Source of the DNA: Marinobacterium jannaschii DSM 6295
Lineage (GTDB): Bacteria > Pseudomonadota > Gammaproteobacteria > Pseudomonadales > Balneatricaceae
DNA length: 64,000 bases
Reading direction: 5' to 3'
NCBI RefSeq assembly: GCF_000620085.1
Contig: NZ_KK211064.1
Span: 62,001 to 126,000 of the forward strand
Position 1 is the first letter of the stretch; the number at the start of each line of letters is the position of its first letter. Below are positions 25,586 through 34,179 of the stretch, one piece after another. The notes under the pieces were generated by a model. It was not told the DNA's origin and did no database searches. It worked only from the letters and a program-made list of their open reading frames with translations. The position numbers and the translations under genes are program-made.

Positions 25586-27262
25586 ATGGCAAAACTTAAA
25601 TCACTGCTGGCGGCGCTGGCTGTAACAGCTCTACCGGCCCTGGCGGCCGGCCCGGCGGACCGGGTGCTGCTGGATGGCGTGATCTATACCGCGGATCAAC
25701 AGGACCGGGTGGTGCAGGCACTGGCGATGCAGGGCGGAAAGCTGCTGTATGTCGGCAGCAATGCGGGCGCAGAAGCCTATATCGGCGCGGCTACCGAGGT
25801 AATCGAACTGGATGGCCGGATGGTGCTGCCGGGGATCCATGACAGCCATATCCATGCACTGGAGGGGGGCAGCGAGGTCGGTGGCAACTGCTCGCTGGAG
25901 ACCGTAGAGTCCGTACAAGACTATGCGCGCCAGCTGCGCGACTGTGCCGACCGGGCCGAGGGCAGTGACTGGTTGCTGGCCTATGGTCACTCGCTGGAGA
26001 TGCTGCTGGAACTGGAAGAGAGCCCGCGCGCGGTGCTCGATCGTATGCTGCCCGGGCAGCCGGTGGCGATTATGGAGCAGAGCTCCCACTCGGCCTGGGT
26101 GAACAGCGCGGCGCTGCGGCAGGCCGGGATTGATGCCGATACGCCTGATCCTCAGGGCGGTGTGATACTGCATGATGGCGCAGGCCAGCCCAACGGTATC
26201 CTGCTCGATGCGGCGGCAGAACAGGTATTCAACCTTGCACTCAAGCCCAACCCGCTGGCGGCGGAGATCAACTATGAGGGGTTACGCTATACCCTGGAAG
26301 AGGTGGCCGCCAACGGCATCACCTCGTTCTGTGATGCCCGGGTCTACTGGCAGCGCGGCTGGCTGGAGGTGTGGCAGCGTGCCGAGGCGGAAGGCCTGCT
26401 TAATGCGCGGGTCAACCTGGGCCTCTGGGCCTATCCGGATATGGACGATGAGCTGCAGCTGAAGACCCTGAAACGGCTCTATCAGCGCAATCCCGACAGC
26501 CTGCTGCAGGTTAACCAGGTCAAGCTGTACAGCGATGGCATCGTGCACAATACCACGGCGGCGCTGCTGCAGCCCTACCGCGAAAGCCTGCCCCGGGTGC
26601 CGTCACGGGGACTGAACTATTTCACTCAGGCGCGGATGCAGCGCTATATCGAAGCGCTGGGGCCGGTCGGCTTTGATTTTCATATCCATGCCATCGGTGA
26701 CCGCGGGGTGCGCGAGTCGCTGGATGCAATCGAGACGGCGCAGCGGCAATCTGCCCAGCAGGATCGCCGGCACCGCCTGACCCATGTCGAGATGGTGGCC
26801 GACAGTGATCTGCCACGCTTCGCCGGGCTGGGCGTGATCGCCGATATGCAGGTGGCCGGGACCTTTACCCTGCCCGGCTACTCACACTGGCAGCGGCCCT
26901 ATGTCGGACACCGGGCAGAAAAAATGTACCGCCTGAAGGACCTGCAGGATGCCGGTGCCACGGTGGTGCTGAGCAGTGACTGGACCGTCAGCCCGATGTC
27001 GCCCTTTATCGGCGTCCAGCATGCCCTGCAGCGGGGATCCCAGAGCCTCAGCCTGACCCAGGCCCTGCGTGCTTATACCATTAATGCGGCCTACCTGATG
27101 GGACAGGACGCGCTGACCGGTTCGCTGGAAGCGGGTAAGGCGGCGGATCTGGTGGTGCTCGACCGGGATCTGTTCAGCACCCCGGTGAGCAAGATCAGCC
27201 AGACCCGGGTACTGCTGACATTGCTGGCGGGAGAGGAAACCTGGCGCGCCGAAGCGCTGTAG
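25586..27262 (+). CDS. exported amidohydrolase (YtcJ-like, amidohydrolase 3 family)
   Basis: This 558-residue metal-dependent hydrolase has a signal peptide (SLLAALAVTALPALA). The metal site is seen in HDSHIHALEGG near residue 93, HIHAIGDRG in the central part, and SSDWTVSPMSP near the C-terminus. The VYTADQQDRVVQALAMQGGK-type N-terminal strand is typical of YtcJ-like proteins, which have unknown amide or related substrates. The ATG at 25586 follows AGGAGA and begins the signal peptide; the longer frame upstream is not coding-like. It converges with the LysR gene, leaving 18 bases. Confidence 0.9.
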   Translation: MAKLKSLLAALAVTALPALAAGPADRVLLDGVIYTADQQDRVVQALAMQGGKLLYVGSNAGAEAYIGAATEVIELDGRMVLPGIHDSHIHALEGGSEVGGNCSLETVESVQDYARQLRDCADRAEGSDWLLAYGHSLEMLLELEESPRAVLDRMLPGQPVAIMEQSSHSAWVNSAALRQAGIDADTPDPQGGVILHDGAGQPNGILLDAAAEQVFNLALKPNPLAAEINYEGLRYTLEEVAANGITSFCDARVYWQRGWLEVWQRAEAEGLLNARVNLGLWAYPDMDDELQLKTLKRLYQRNPDSLLQVNQVKLYSDGIVHNTTAALLQPYRESLPRVPSRGLNYFTQARMQRYIEALGPVGFDFHIHAIGDRGVRESLDAIETAQRQSAQQDRRHRLTHVEMVADSDLPRFAGLGVIADMQVAGTFTLPGYSHWQRPYVGHRAEKMYRLKDLQDAGATVVLSSDWTVSPMSPFIGVQHALQRGSQSLSLTQALRAYTINAAYLMGQDALTGSLEAGKAADLVVLDRDLFSTPVSKISQTRVLLTLLAGEETWRAEAL

Positions 27263-27280
27263 TCGTTGCGGCCTGTGCGG

Positions 27281-28165
27281 CTAAAGGGTGCGGAACTGAT
27301 GCTGTTCCCGGATCAGCTGCAGCAACTGCTGTACCACCTGGCTCTGCTCCAGCTCCTGCCGCCACAGCAGCTCGACCCGGCGTAGCATCGCGGCCGGCTC
27401 GAAGGCGATCTGGAGCAGCACCAGGTCGCCAGCGGCCAGCGGCGCCGCAATGCTCTCCTTGGGCAGCATGGCATAACCGCATCCGGACTTCAGCAGTGAC
27501 AGCAGCAGCGGCATATCGCTGATCGCCGCGAAACAGCTGCCATAGCCCTGCTCCTGACTATCCTCGTCCCCTTCCTGACTCAGCACCAGTTCGCGGTGCT
27601 GTACCAGCTGCTCCGGCTGCAGGTTGCTGATACCGGCAAGGGCAAAATCCGGCGCGGCGACCAGGCAGTCCTCGTAGACGCCGATGCGGCTGTAGCGGAT
27701 GCCCGGGAGGTGAATCTGCTCTTCCGTTGCCAGTGCCAGCTGTAACTCGCCTGACGTCAGGCGTTGCAGCAGTTCCTGGCGCGGATAGCGTTGCAGGCTG
27801 ATGCAGAGCTCCGGATGGGCCTGCAGGAAGTGTGACAGTGCCGCCGTAACCGGCTGTTGTGGCAGCCAGTCATCCAGGCCAATCGCCAGATGCAGCGGCT
27901 CGCCCCGGCTCAGCTGTGTCGCCGCCCCGGCCAGCTGACCGGCCTGCGTGATCAGTTGGCGCGCCTGGGGCAGCAGCTGTTCACCGGCAGCAGAGAGTTG
28001 GCAGCGGTTACCACTGCGGACCAGCAGTGGCACGCCGAGATCGGCCTCAAGGTCAGCCAGCCACTGGCTCAGCAGTGGCTGGCCCTTACCCAGCCGCCGG
28101 GCGGCGGCCGAGACCGAACCCAGCTCGGCGGTGAGGCAGAAGGCCTGCAGATGTTTCAGCTCCAT
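27281..28165 (-). CDS. LysR family transcriptional regulator
   Basis: This 294-residue protein has an N-terminal winged helix-turn-helix (ELKHLQAFCLTAELGSVSAAARRLGKGQPLLSQ region; key words SVSAAARRLGKGQ) and a periplasmic-binding-like effector domain. The ATG at 28165 has GGAG five bases upstream and is preferred over a TTG further upstream. It lies 71 bases downstream of the FAD dehydrogenase gene on the same strand and may be part of, or regulate, that cluster. The effector is unknown. Confidence 0.9.
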   Translation of the reverse strand: MELKHLQAFCLTAELGSVSAAARRLGKGQPLLSQWLADLEADLGVPLLVRSGNRCQLSAAGEQLLPQARQLITQAGQLAGAATQLSRGEPLHLAIGLDDWLPQQPVTAALSHFLQAHPELCISLQRYPRQELLQRLTSGELQLALATEEQIHLPGIRYSRIGVYEDCLVAAPDFALAGISNLQPEQLVQHRELVLSQEGDEDSQEQGYGSCFAAISDMPLLLSLLKSGCGYAMLPKESIAAPLAAGDLVLLQIAFEPAAMLRRVELLWRQELEQSQVVQQLLQLIREQHQFRTL

Positions 28166-28236
28166 TAATGCTCCGGGCAAGGGCCCCTGATAATAAATGG
28201 CGCTGAGGATAGCACTACTGCCGGATTGCGTCTGGC

Positions 28237-29490
28237 CTAAAAGCGATCGATGCGATAGGGCGACAAATCCAGCTCACAGTCACCGCGGCTGACCAGATCG
28301 GCAATAATATGGCCGGTACGCGGCGCCATGCTCAGCCCCATATGCTGGTGACCGAAGGCATAGTAGACATTATCGTGCCGCGGGCACTGGCCAATCACCG
28401 GCAGGCTGTCGCTGACCGAGGGCCGGTGGCCCATCCACTTAATCGCCTGCCGGGTATTAATACCCGGAAACAGGGTCCTGGCATGGTGCAGCAGGCGGTC
28501 ACAGAAGTCGTAATCGGGATCGGCCTTGAGGCCGCCGAACTCGACCAGCCCGGCGAGGCGGATACCGCCCTCCATCGGCGTCGCCACCAGCTTGCCGGCG
28601 CTGAACATGATCGGTGCTTTCAGTTCGACACCGGGATCGCTCAGCTCCACATGGTAGCCGCGCTCTGATTCCAGCGGTACCTTGTGACCCAGCTGCTCCG
28701 CCAGTCGGGCGGACCAGGCGCCGCCAGCGATCACCACCTTATTCAGTGGATAGATACCGCGGTCGGTGATGACGCTGTCCGGCCGGCCGTCGCTGATCGC
28801 AAACTTCACCACTTCGCCGGTGATCAGCTCGCCACCCTGGCGCACGAAGTGTTCGGCCAGCGCTTTGACCAGCTGTCCCGGGTTCGGGCTGAAGCCGTGG
28901 TGCTTCAGCGCCACCGCCAGGTTGAACTGATCCGAGATCGCCTCTTCGCGGCTGTGCAGCGCTTCGCCCTGCAACATCTCGTACTCGATACCGAAGCTGC
29001 GCCGGGTATCCCAGGCCAGTTTATCGGCCTCGTAGGCAGCCTGGTCCTTATACAGGTAGTAGTAAGGTGAGGCTTTGGCCCACTGTTCGGCGCCGGCCAT
29101 CTGCGCCTGTTGCAGATGCAGCTCGGTGGCATTCTCCAGCAGCGGATTCAGTGCGCTACTGATATGGCGAAAGCGCTCCATCCGGGTATTGAGGGCAAAC
29201 TTAGTGCCCCAGCCGGCCAGCTTCGGCAGGTAGTTCAGTGGCAGTGACAGCGGTCCCAGCGGGTCCAGCAGCAGACGGGGTACTGTCCACAGGAAACCCG
29301 GTGTCGCCACCGGAATACAGCCGCAGACGGCAAATACCCCGGCATTGCCGTGGGAGGTGGTATCGCCGGGGGCCAGTTTATCGATTACCGCCACCCGCAG
29401 GCCTCTGGCCTGCAGCTGAACGGCGCAGGAGATACCGATAATTCCGGCGCCAATGACCGTAATATCGGGTGCCTGATCTCTGTCCATCAT
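28237..29490 (-). CDS. FAD-dependent amino-acid dehydrogenase (DadA-like, DAO family)
   Basis: This 417-residue flavoprotein oxidatively deaminates an amino acid or amine. The FAD-binding motif VIGAGIIGIS lies near residue 12, followed by an acidic residue region (VAVIDK) and the DAO block TTSHGNAGV. The C-terminal half has GHRPSVSDSLPVIG and FGHQHMGLSMAP, as in D-amino acid dehydrogenase DadA. GGAG lies six bases before the ATG at 29490. It is downstream of a TRAP transporter and ridA; RidA hydrolyses the imines that such enzymes make, so the group looks like one catabolic unit. The substrate could be a D-amino acid, a proline analogue or sarcosine-like amine. Confidence 0.9.
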   Translation of the reverse strand: MMDRDQAPDITVIGAGIIGISCAVQLQARGLRVAVIDKLAPGDTTSHGNAGVFAVCGCIPVATPGFLWTVPRLLLDPLGPLSLPLNYLPKLAGWGTKFALNTRMERFRHISSALNPLLENATELHLQQAQMAGAEQWAKASPYYYLYKDQAAYEADKLAWDTRRSFGIEYEMLQGEALHSREEAISDQFNLAVALKHHGFSPNPGQLVKALAEHFVRQGGELITGEVVKFAISDGRPDSVITDRGIYPLNKVVIAGGAWSARLAEQLGHKVPLESERGYHVELSDPGVELKAPIMFSAGKLVATPMEGGIRLAGLVEFGGLKADPDYDFCDRLLHHARTLFPGINTRQAIKWMGHRPSVSDSLPVIGQCPRHDNVYYAFGHQHMGLSMAPRTGHIIADLVSRGDCELDLSPYRIDRF

Positions 29491-29523
29491 CAAAATCTCC
29501 GCTATTTAGCGCGCAGGAGCCCG

Positions 29524-29547
29524 CGGCGGTTGCCGGAGCAACCGCCG
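29524..29547 (-). other. 10-bp hairpin between TRAP permease and FAD dehydrogenase genes
   Basis: CGGCGGTTGC at 29524-29533 and GCAACCGCCG at 29538-29547 pair perfectly around a 4-base loop, between genes transcribed leftward. There is no U tract. It may stabilise the upstream mRNA segment after processing or slow transcription. Confidence 0.5.
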
Positions 29548-29589
29548 TCAGGCGTTGGATCTAGTGGGTTTTCCGGGAGTCGCCGGGGC

Positions 29590-30900
29590 TTAGCCCGGCG
29601 TTTGTCGCATGTTTTCCGGCAGGTAGGTGGCCAGTTCAGGGAACAGGATCAGTACCCCGACCATCAGCACCATCAGCAGGAACATCGGAAACGCGGTCTT
29701 AGCGATATAGCCGATCGGTTTCTTGGTCATGCCCTGCATCACGAACAGGTTGAAGCCGATCGGTGGCGTGATCTGTGCCATCTCCACCACGACTACGATG
29801 AAGATACCGAACCAGAGCAGGTCGATACCGGCCTGACGCACCATCGGCTCGACCACCGCCATGGTCAGGACCACCGAGGAGATGCCGTCGAGGAACATGC
29901 CGATAATGATGTAGAAGCACATCAGCGCGAAGATCAGCGTCAGCGGTGACAGTTCCAGTGAGCCGATATATTCCGCGACCGTAGATGGCAGGCCAGTAAA
30001 GCCCATCGCCAGCGCAAGGAAGGCGGCACCGGCCAGAATCAGCGCAATCATGCAGGAGGTACGGGTTGCGCCCAGCAGGCTTTCGATCAGTGCCTCTTTG
30101 GTCAGCGAGCGCTGGCCGGCCGCCAGGGCCAGGGCGCCGAGGACGCCAAAGGCGGCGGATTCGGTGGCGGTGGCAACACCGGTATAGATAGTACCGATCA
30201 CCAGGCCGATCAGCAGGATCACCGGAATCAGGAAGCGCGAGTTATACAGCCGCTCGGCAAAGCTCATCTTCGGCTCGGCCGGAGGCACCTGATCGCGGCG
30301 CAGGAAGGACCAGCCGGCGATATAGCTCATAAAGATCCCCGCCAGTACCAGTCCCGGCAGTACACCGGCCATAAACAGCTTGGAGATCGATTCGTTGATG
30401 GTGACACCGTAGACGATCAGGGTCAGCGACGGTGGAATCATCAGGCCCAGGGTCGATGAGCCGACCAGGGTGCCGAAGATCATAAAGTCGGGGTAGCCAC
30501 GGCGCTTCAGCTCCGGGATCGACATCTTGCCGACGGTGGTCAGGGTCGCGGCCGAGGAGCCGGATACCGCCGCAAAGATGGTGCAGCCGACCACATTGGT
30601 ATGCAGCAGGCGGCCCGGCAGCGGTGCCATCCAGGGGGCCAGGCCGCGGAACATATCTTCCGACAGCCGGGTACGGAACAGGATCTCGCCCATCCAGATA
30701 AACAGCGGTAGCGCCGTCAGCGACCAGCTGGAGGAAGCCGACCAGACGGTGGTAAACATGGCATCGCCCACCGGGCGGCTGGTAAACAGCTCCATGCCGA
30801 CAAAGGCCACGCCCATCAGGGCCAGGCCGATCCAGATACCGGAGCCGAGCAGGAAAAACAGGGTGATCAGAAAGATCCCCGTCAACAGATAGTGGTCCAT
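29590..30900 (-). CDS. TRAP transporter large permease (DctM family)
   Basis: This 436-residue membrane protein has about twelve to thirteen helices and is the ion-coupled translocating subunit of a TRAP transporter. Family marks include the N-terminal LIGLALMGVAFVGMELF-like helix, SVPTLAI-type stretches, GSSAATLTTVGKMSIPEL, LGLMIPPSLTLIVYG and TPPIGFNLFVMQG near the C-terminus. The start overlaps the dctQ stop by one base. It works with the small permease and the binding protein encoded just upstream. Confidence 0.94.
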   Translation of the reverse strand: MDHYLLTGIFLITLFFLLGSGIWIGLALMGVAFVGMELFTSRPVGDAMFTTVWSASSSWSLTALPLFIWMGEILFRTRLSEDMFRGLAPWMAPLPGRLLHTNVVGCTIFAAVSGSSAATLTTVGKMSIPELKRRGYPDFMIFGTLVGSSTLGLMIPPSLTLIVYGVTINESISKLFMAGVLPGLVLAGIFMSYIAGWSFLRRDQVPPAEPKMSFAERLYNSRFLIPVILLIGLVIGTIYTGVATATESAAFGVLGALALAAGQRSLTKEALIESLLGATRTSCMIALILAGAAFLALAMGFTGLPSTVAEYIGSLELSPLTLIFALMCFYIIIGMFLDGISSVVLTMAVVEPMVRQAGIDLLWFGIFIVVVVEMAQITPPIGFNLFVMQGMTKKPIGYIAKTAFPMFLLMVLMVGVLILFPELATYLPENMRQTPG

Positions 30901-31469
30901 CAGAACTCCTCCCCTTCTACATGCTGGGTATCGTCAAAGGTATGATCAGCATTCATCAGGGTGCGGATCAGGTGGTCGAGCAGGGCAATAGTGAAGATCA
31001 CCGAGCCGATCGCCAGCGCCAGCTGCGGAATCCACAGCGGGGTGGCATCCTGGCCCTGAGAGATATCGTGAATCAGCTGTGACAGCTGCACATTGCGGAT
31101 GCAGTACCAGGCCAGATAGCCCGCCAGCAGGGTGGAGACGCCGAGGCACCAGATATCGGCCAGGTGACGTACCCGTCCCTTGAGGTGGGAGAGGATCAGG
31201 CTGACGCGGATATGGGCGTTATTGTTCAGGGTGTATGCAAGGGCAAAAAAGGATGAGGCAGCCATGCAGTAACCTGCATATTCTGCCGAACCGGGAAACT
31301 GGATACCAAGCCAGCGCGACGCCATCTGAGCCACGATGATCAGCAGGATGGCGACCAGAAACAGGGCACCAACCAGACCAGACAGCGTGTAAAGCCCATC
31401 CAGGCATTTGCGCAGCAGCACCAGCACAGGAGATCCTTTCTGCGCCTGAGTCATGGTTTTGCTATTCAT
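30900..31469 (-). CDS. TRAP transporter small permease (DctQ family)
   Basis: This 189-residue protein has four hydrophobic helices (LVGALFLVAILLIIVAQM, AASSFFALAYTL, LAGYLAWYCI and ALAIGSVIFTIALLDHLI regions), the layout of DctQ subunits. It pairs with the large permease. It is encoded 107 bases after the binding-protein gene, with a terminator-like hairpin in that gap, and overlaps the next gene by one base. Confidence 0.92.
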   Translation of the reverse strand: MNSKTMTQAQKGSPVLVLLRKCLDGLYTLSGLVGALFLVAILLIIVAQMASRWLGIQFPGSAEYAGYCMAASSFFALAYTLNNNAHIRVSLILSHLKGRVRHLADIWCLGVSTLLAGYLAWYCIRNVQLSQLIHDISQGQDATPLWIPQLALAIGSVIFTIALLDHLIRTLMNADHTFDDTQHVEGEEF

Positions 31470-31510
31470 ATTGAAGTACGTCGTAGGATTAAGTGTAAAC
31501 CGTGGCGCGG

Positions 31511-31543
31511 AAAAAGCTGGCGGAGGCTGTTGCCATCCGCCAG
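31511..31543 (-). terminator. terminator-like attenuator between TRAP binding protein and permease genes
   Basis: On the minus strand CTGGCGGA (31543-31536) and TCCGCCAG (31524-31517) form a perfect 8-bp stem with an 11-base loop, followed by C and five T. It should give partial termination so that the periplasmic binding protein is made in excess over the membrane subunits. Confidence 0.78.
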
Positions 31544-31576
31544 AAAATATCCGGGTTGGGGAGCGCTGAACGGGGC

Positions 31577-32572
31577 TTACTTGTTGTAAGCGTTCAGGAT
31601 TGCCTGACCGTCAGCACCGGCCTGGGACAGCCATTCCTTGGTCATAGTGTCACCGATCTGTTTGAAATCAGCTGCCAGCTTTTCACCCGCCGGCGCGACT
31701 TTCATGCCGTGGGCGGACAGCTGCTCGATATACCAGCCGGCCAGCTGCTCAGAGCGTGCCGCACCGGCTTTCTCTGCCATCAGTGCCAGACCCTTAACGA
31801 TGTTCTGGGTGTTTTCGTCCAGACCGTTCCAGGCCTGCTTGTTGACGAAGACATAGTTGCGCGGCAGCCATACCTTGACGTCATACCAGTGAGTCAGGTG
31901 CTCCCAGACCTTACGGTCATAGCCGGTGGCACCGGAGGAGATAAAGGACTCAGCCACGCCGGTGGACAGCGCCTGGCTCAGCTCGGAAGCTTCAACCTGT
32001 ACCGGAACGGCACCGGACAGCTCGGCCATGCGCGCGGTGGCGCTGTTATAGGAGCGGAATTTCACCCCTTTCAGGTCAGCACCGCTGTCGAGGGCTTTCT
32101 TGGCATAGAAACCACCCGGAGGCCATGGCACGGAGTACAGCAGCACCAGGTTGTGCTTATCCAGCAGCTTCTCCAGTGTCGGACGGGCCGCAGTCATCAG
32201 CTTTTCGGATTCCTCGAAGGAGGTGGCCAGGAACGGCACTGAATCGAAGGCGAACACCGGGCTCTCATTGGCATGGGCGGAAAGGATTCGCTCGCCGATC
32301 TGGGCCTGGCCGGTCTGTACCGCACGTTTGATTTCGCCGCCCTTAAACAGTGAGCCACCGCCATGTACCTTGATCTCCAGCTCACCGCCGGTAGCAATCT
32401 TCACCGCCTCGGCAAACGCCTTGGCGTTCTGGGTATGGAAGTTACTGTCGGTATAGGCCATCGGCATATCCCACTTCTCGCCGGCGATGCTCAGGCTGCT
32501 GACAGTAGCCAGGGTGGTAATTGCGGCGGCCTTGGCAACGGCTTTGGCAACGGTGCGCAGGGTAAAAGTCAT
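31577..32572 (-). CDS. TRAP transporter substrate-binding protein (DctP family)
   Basis: This 331-residue periplasmic protein has a signal peptide (KAVAKAAAITTLATVSSLSIA, first part basic, cleavage near IAGEKW). DctP-type blocks are ALDSGADLKGVKFRSYN and WEHLTHWYDVKVWLPRNYVFVN, cited by key words KGVKFRSYN and NYVFVNKQAW; the arginine in the first normally anchors the ligand carboxylate. The ligand is therefore probably a carboxylate or amino-acid-like compound. It is the second gene of the ridA-dctPQM-FAD dehydrogenase unit. Confidence 0.93.
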   Translation of the reverse strand: MTFTLRTVAKAVAKAAAITTLATVSSLSIAGEKWDMPMAYTDSNFHTQNAKAFAEAVKIATGGELEIKVHGGGSLFKGGEIKRAVQTGQAQIGERILSAHANESPVFAFDSVPFLATSFEESEKLMTAARPTLEKLLDKHNLVLLYSVPWPPGGFYAKKALDSGADLKGVKFRSYNSATARMAELSGAVPVQVEASELSQALSTGVAESFISSGATGYDRKVWEHLTHWYDVKVWLPRNYVFVNKQAWNGLDENTQNIVKGLALMAEKAGAARSEQLAGWYIEQLSAHGMKVAPAGEKLAADFKQIGDTMTKEWLSQAGADGQAILNAYNK

Positions 32573-32670
32573 ATTGTCTTTCCTCGGTTTATTTTTATAG
32601 TTTACCCGGTGTATCGGCAGGCTACCGCATACCGGGGCAGTTCAGTGTCAGTTACAGCCCGGGCTGCGGC

Positions 32671-33018
32671 TCAGACTGCTGCGATTGCAGAGATCTCGAC
32701 CAGCAGGGACGGACGTGCCATACGGGCTTCAACACAGGCGCGGGCCGGTGCGGCACCTGATTCGATCCAGCTATCCCAGACCTCGTTCATCGCCGCAAAA
32801 TCCTTCATATCCCGCACGTAAACGGTGGCGGACAGCAGTTTGGATTTGTCGCTGCCGACCTCGGCCAGCAGGGCATCGATCTTGGCCAGCGTGGAGGCGG
32901 TCTGCTCGCGGATATCCTGCGTTTCGTCTGCCGGGACCTGGCCGCAGAAGTAGGCGGTGTTGTTATGGATCACGGCGCGGCTCATACGGCTGCCGCTGTC
33001 TAGACGTTCAATGCTCAT
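32671..33018 (-). CDS. RidA family protein (enamine/imine deaminase-like)
   Basis: This 115-residue protein belongs to the YjgF/YER057c/RidA family, which hydrolyses reactive enamines and imines formed by amino-acid-metabolising enzymes. Visible marks are [33 protein letters not shown] and the arginine in APARACVEA that contacts the substrate carboxylate. The ATG at 33018 has GGAG seven bases upstream; a longer frame upstream has no family resemblance. It is the first gene of the leftward catabolic unit and diverges from a LysR regulator. Linkage to a flavin dehydrogenase supports a detoxifying or pathway role. Confidence 0.92.
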   Translation of the reverse strand: MSIERLDSGSRMSRAVIHNNTAYFCGQVPADETQDIREQTASTLAKIDALLAEVGSDKSKLLSATVYVRDMKDFAAMNEVWDSWIESGAAPARACVEARMARPSLLVEISAIAAV

Positions 33019-33168
33019 GCAGGATCTCCATTGGTTGGGGTGGGACAAAATTGAGAACGCGGCCCTGTGTGCTTCTCGTGGATTCATTATCATTGGCGCA
33101 AGCGCATAACATCCAATACAATTTTTTCAACGATCTATACAAAAAGCTGATAGCTATGGGGTAACTGC

Positions 33169-34098
33169 ATGAATGCGAAGCAATTAACGGCGTTCCGGGC
33201 GGTGATGCTGGCGGGCTCGATGAGCGAGGCCTCACAGATGCTCTATGTCTCGCAACCGGCGGTCAGCCGTCTGATCAAGGACCTGGAAGAATCGCTCGGC
33301 TTTACCCTGTTTGAGCGCCGCAGCAGCCGCCTCTACCCGACCCCGGAGGCGCATGCCTTCTTCGTCGAGGTCCGGCGTCACTTCATCGGTATGGATAACC
33401 TGGCCCAGGCCGCCGATCAGATCCGGATGAACAAACGCGGCCGGCTGCGTATTGCGGCGATGCCGGCGCTGGCGTTCAGTTGCCTGCCGCAGGTGATCGG
33501 GGAATTCATGCAGGGGCGTGAAGGGGTTTCGATCAACCTGGCACCACATAATACGGTCGAGGTGACCAACCTGCTGGGGGCGCAGCAAGCCGATCTGGGG
33601 GTGATTATGCTGCCGGTGGAGAGCAGCGAGATCAGTTTCGGTCCCTGTTACGAAGTGGAATGCCGCTGTATTGCCCCGGCCGGACATCCTTTTGCCGGGC
33701 AGGCCCAGGTCGACGCCCCGGCACTGGATAATGAAGCCTTTATCGCCATCGGCGAACTTAACACCGTGACCCGGTTCCGTATCGACGCGGCGCTGAAGGC
33801 GGCGCTGGTGAAGCCGGACCAGCATATCGAAACCCAGCTGTTTATCACGGTGCAGGCGTTTGTCGAGCAGGGGCTGGGGGTCTCGGTGATCGACCCCTTT
33901 ACCGCCGAACTGCATGCGCGGCGCGGCGGCGTCAGCCGGCCATTTTCGCCCTCGATTCCGTTCTATTTCGGCTTTATCACCCCGCTCAACCGTCCCCTGA
34001 CCGGGCTGGCGCAGGAGTTTATCACCTGCTTCGAGCAGTTTGCCCGCCAGCGGCTGGAGCTGAAGGAGGTAGACCCGGCCTCGGTACGGATCACCTGA
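33169..34098 (+). CDS. LysR family transcriptional regulator divergent from the ridA-TRAP unit
   Basis: This 309-residue regulator has an N-terminal helix-turn-helix (AFRAVMLAGSMSEASQMLYVSQPAVSRL region; key words SMSEASQMLYVSQPAVS) and an effector domain with QQADLGVIMLPV. It is transcribed away from ridA across 150 bases of AT-rich sequence, the usual place for LysR operators, so it probably controls the ridA-dctPQM-dehydrogenase unit. The N-terminal type resembles opine and amino-acid catabolism regulators such as NocR/OccR, an inference only. Confidence 0.92.
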   Translation: MNAKQLTAFRAVMLAGSMSEASQMLYVSQPAVSRLIKDLEESLGFTLFERRSSRLYPTPEAHAFFVEVRRHFIGMDNLAQAADQIRMNKRGRLRIAAMPALAFSCLPQVIGEFMQGREGVSINLAPHNTVEVTNLLGAQQADLGVIMLPVESSEISFGPCYEVECRCIAPAGHPFAGQAQVDAPALDNEAFIAIGELNTVTRFRIDAALKAALVKPDQHIETQLFITVQAFVEQGLGVSVIDPFTAELHARRGGVSRPFSPSIPFYFGFITPLNRPLTGLAQEFITCFEQFARQRLELKEVDPASVRIT

Positions 34099-34179
34099 GT
34101 GGTGCTGTCCATCCTGCGGTAAGCGGCGTATGATCGGCCGGCCCCTGTGTCTTCTCTCCAGACCACGGAGAGACTAACG

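Noticed and set aside
25278-25592. Minus-strand frame reading GQRDRGTE repeats
   Set aside because: It is low-complexity translation of the 8-bp tandem repeat with no start context.
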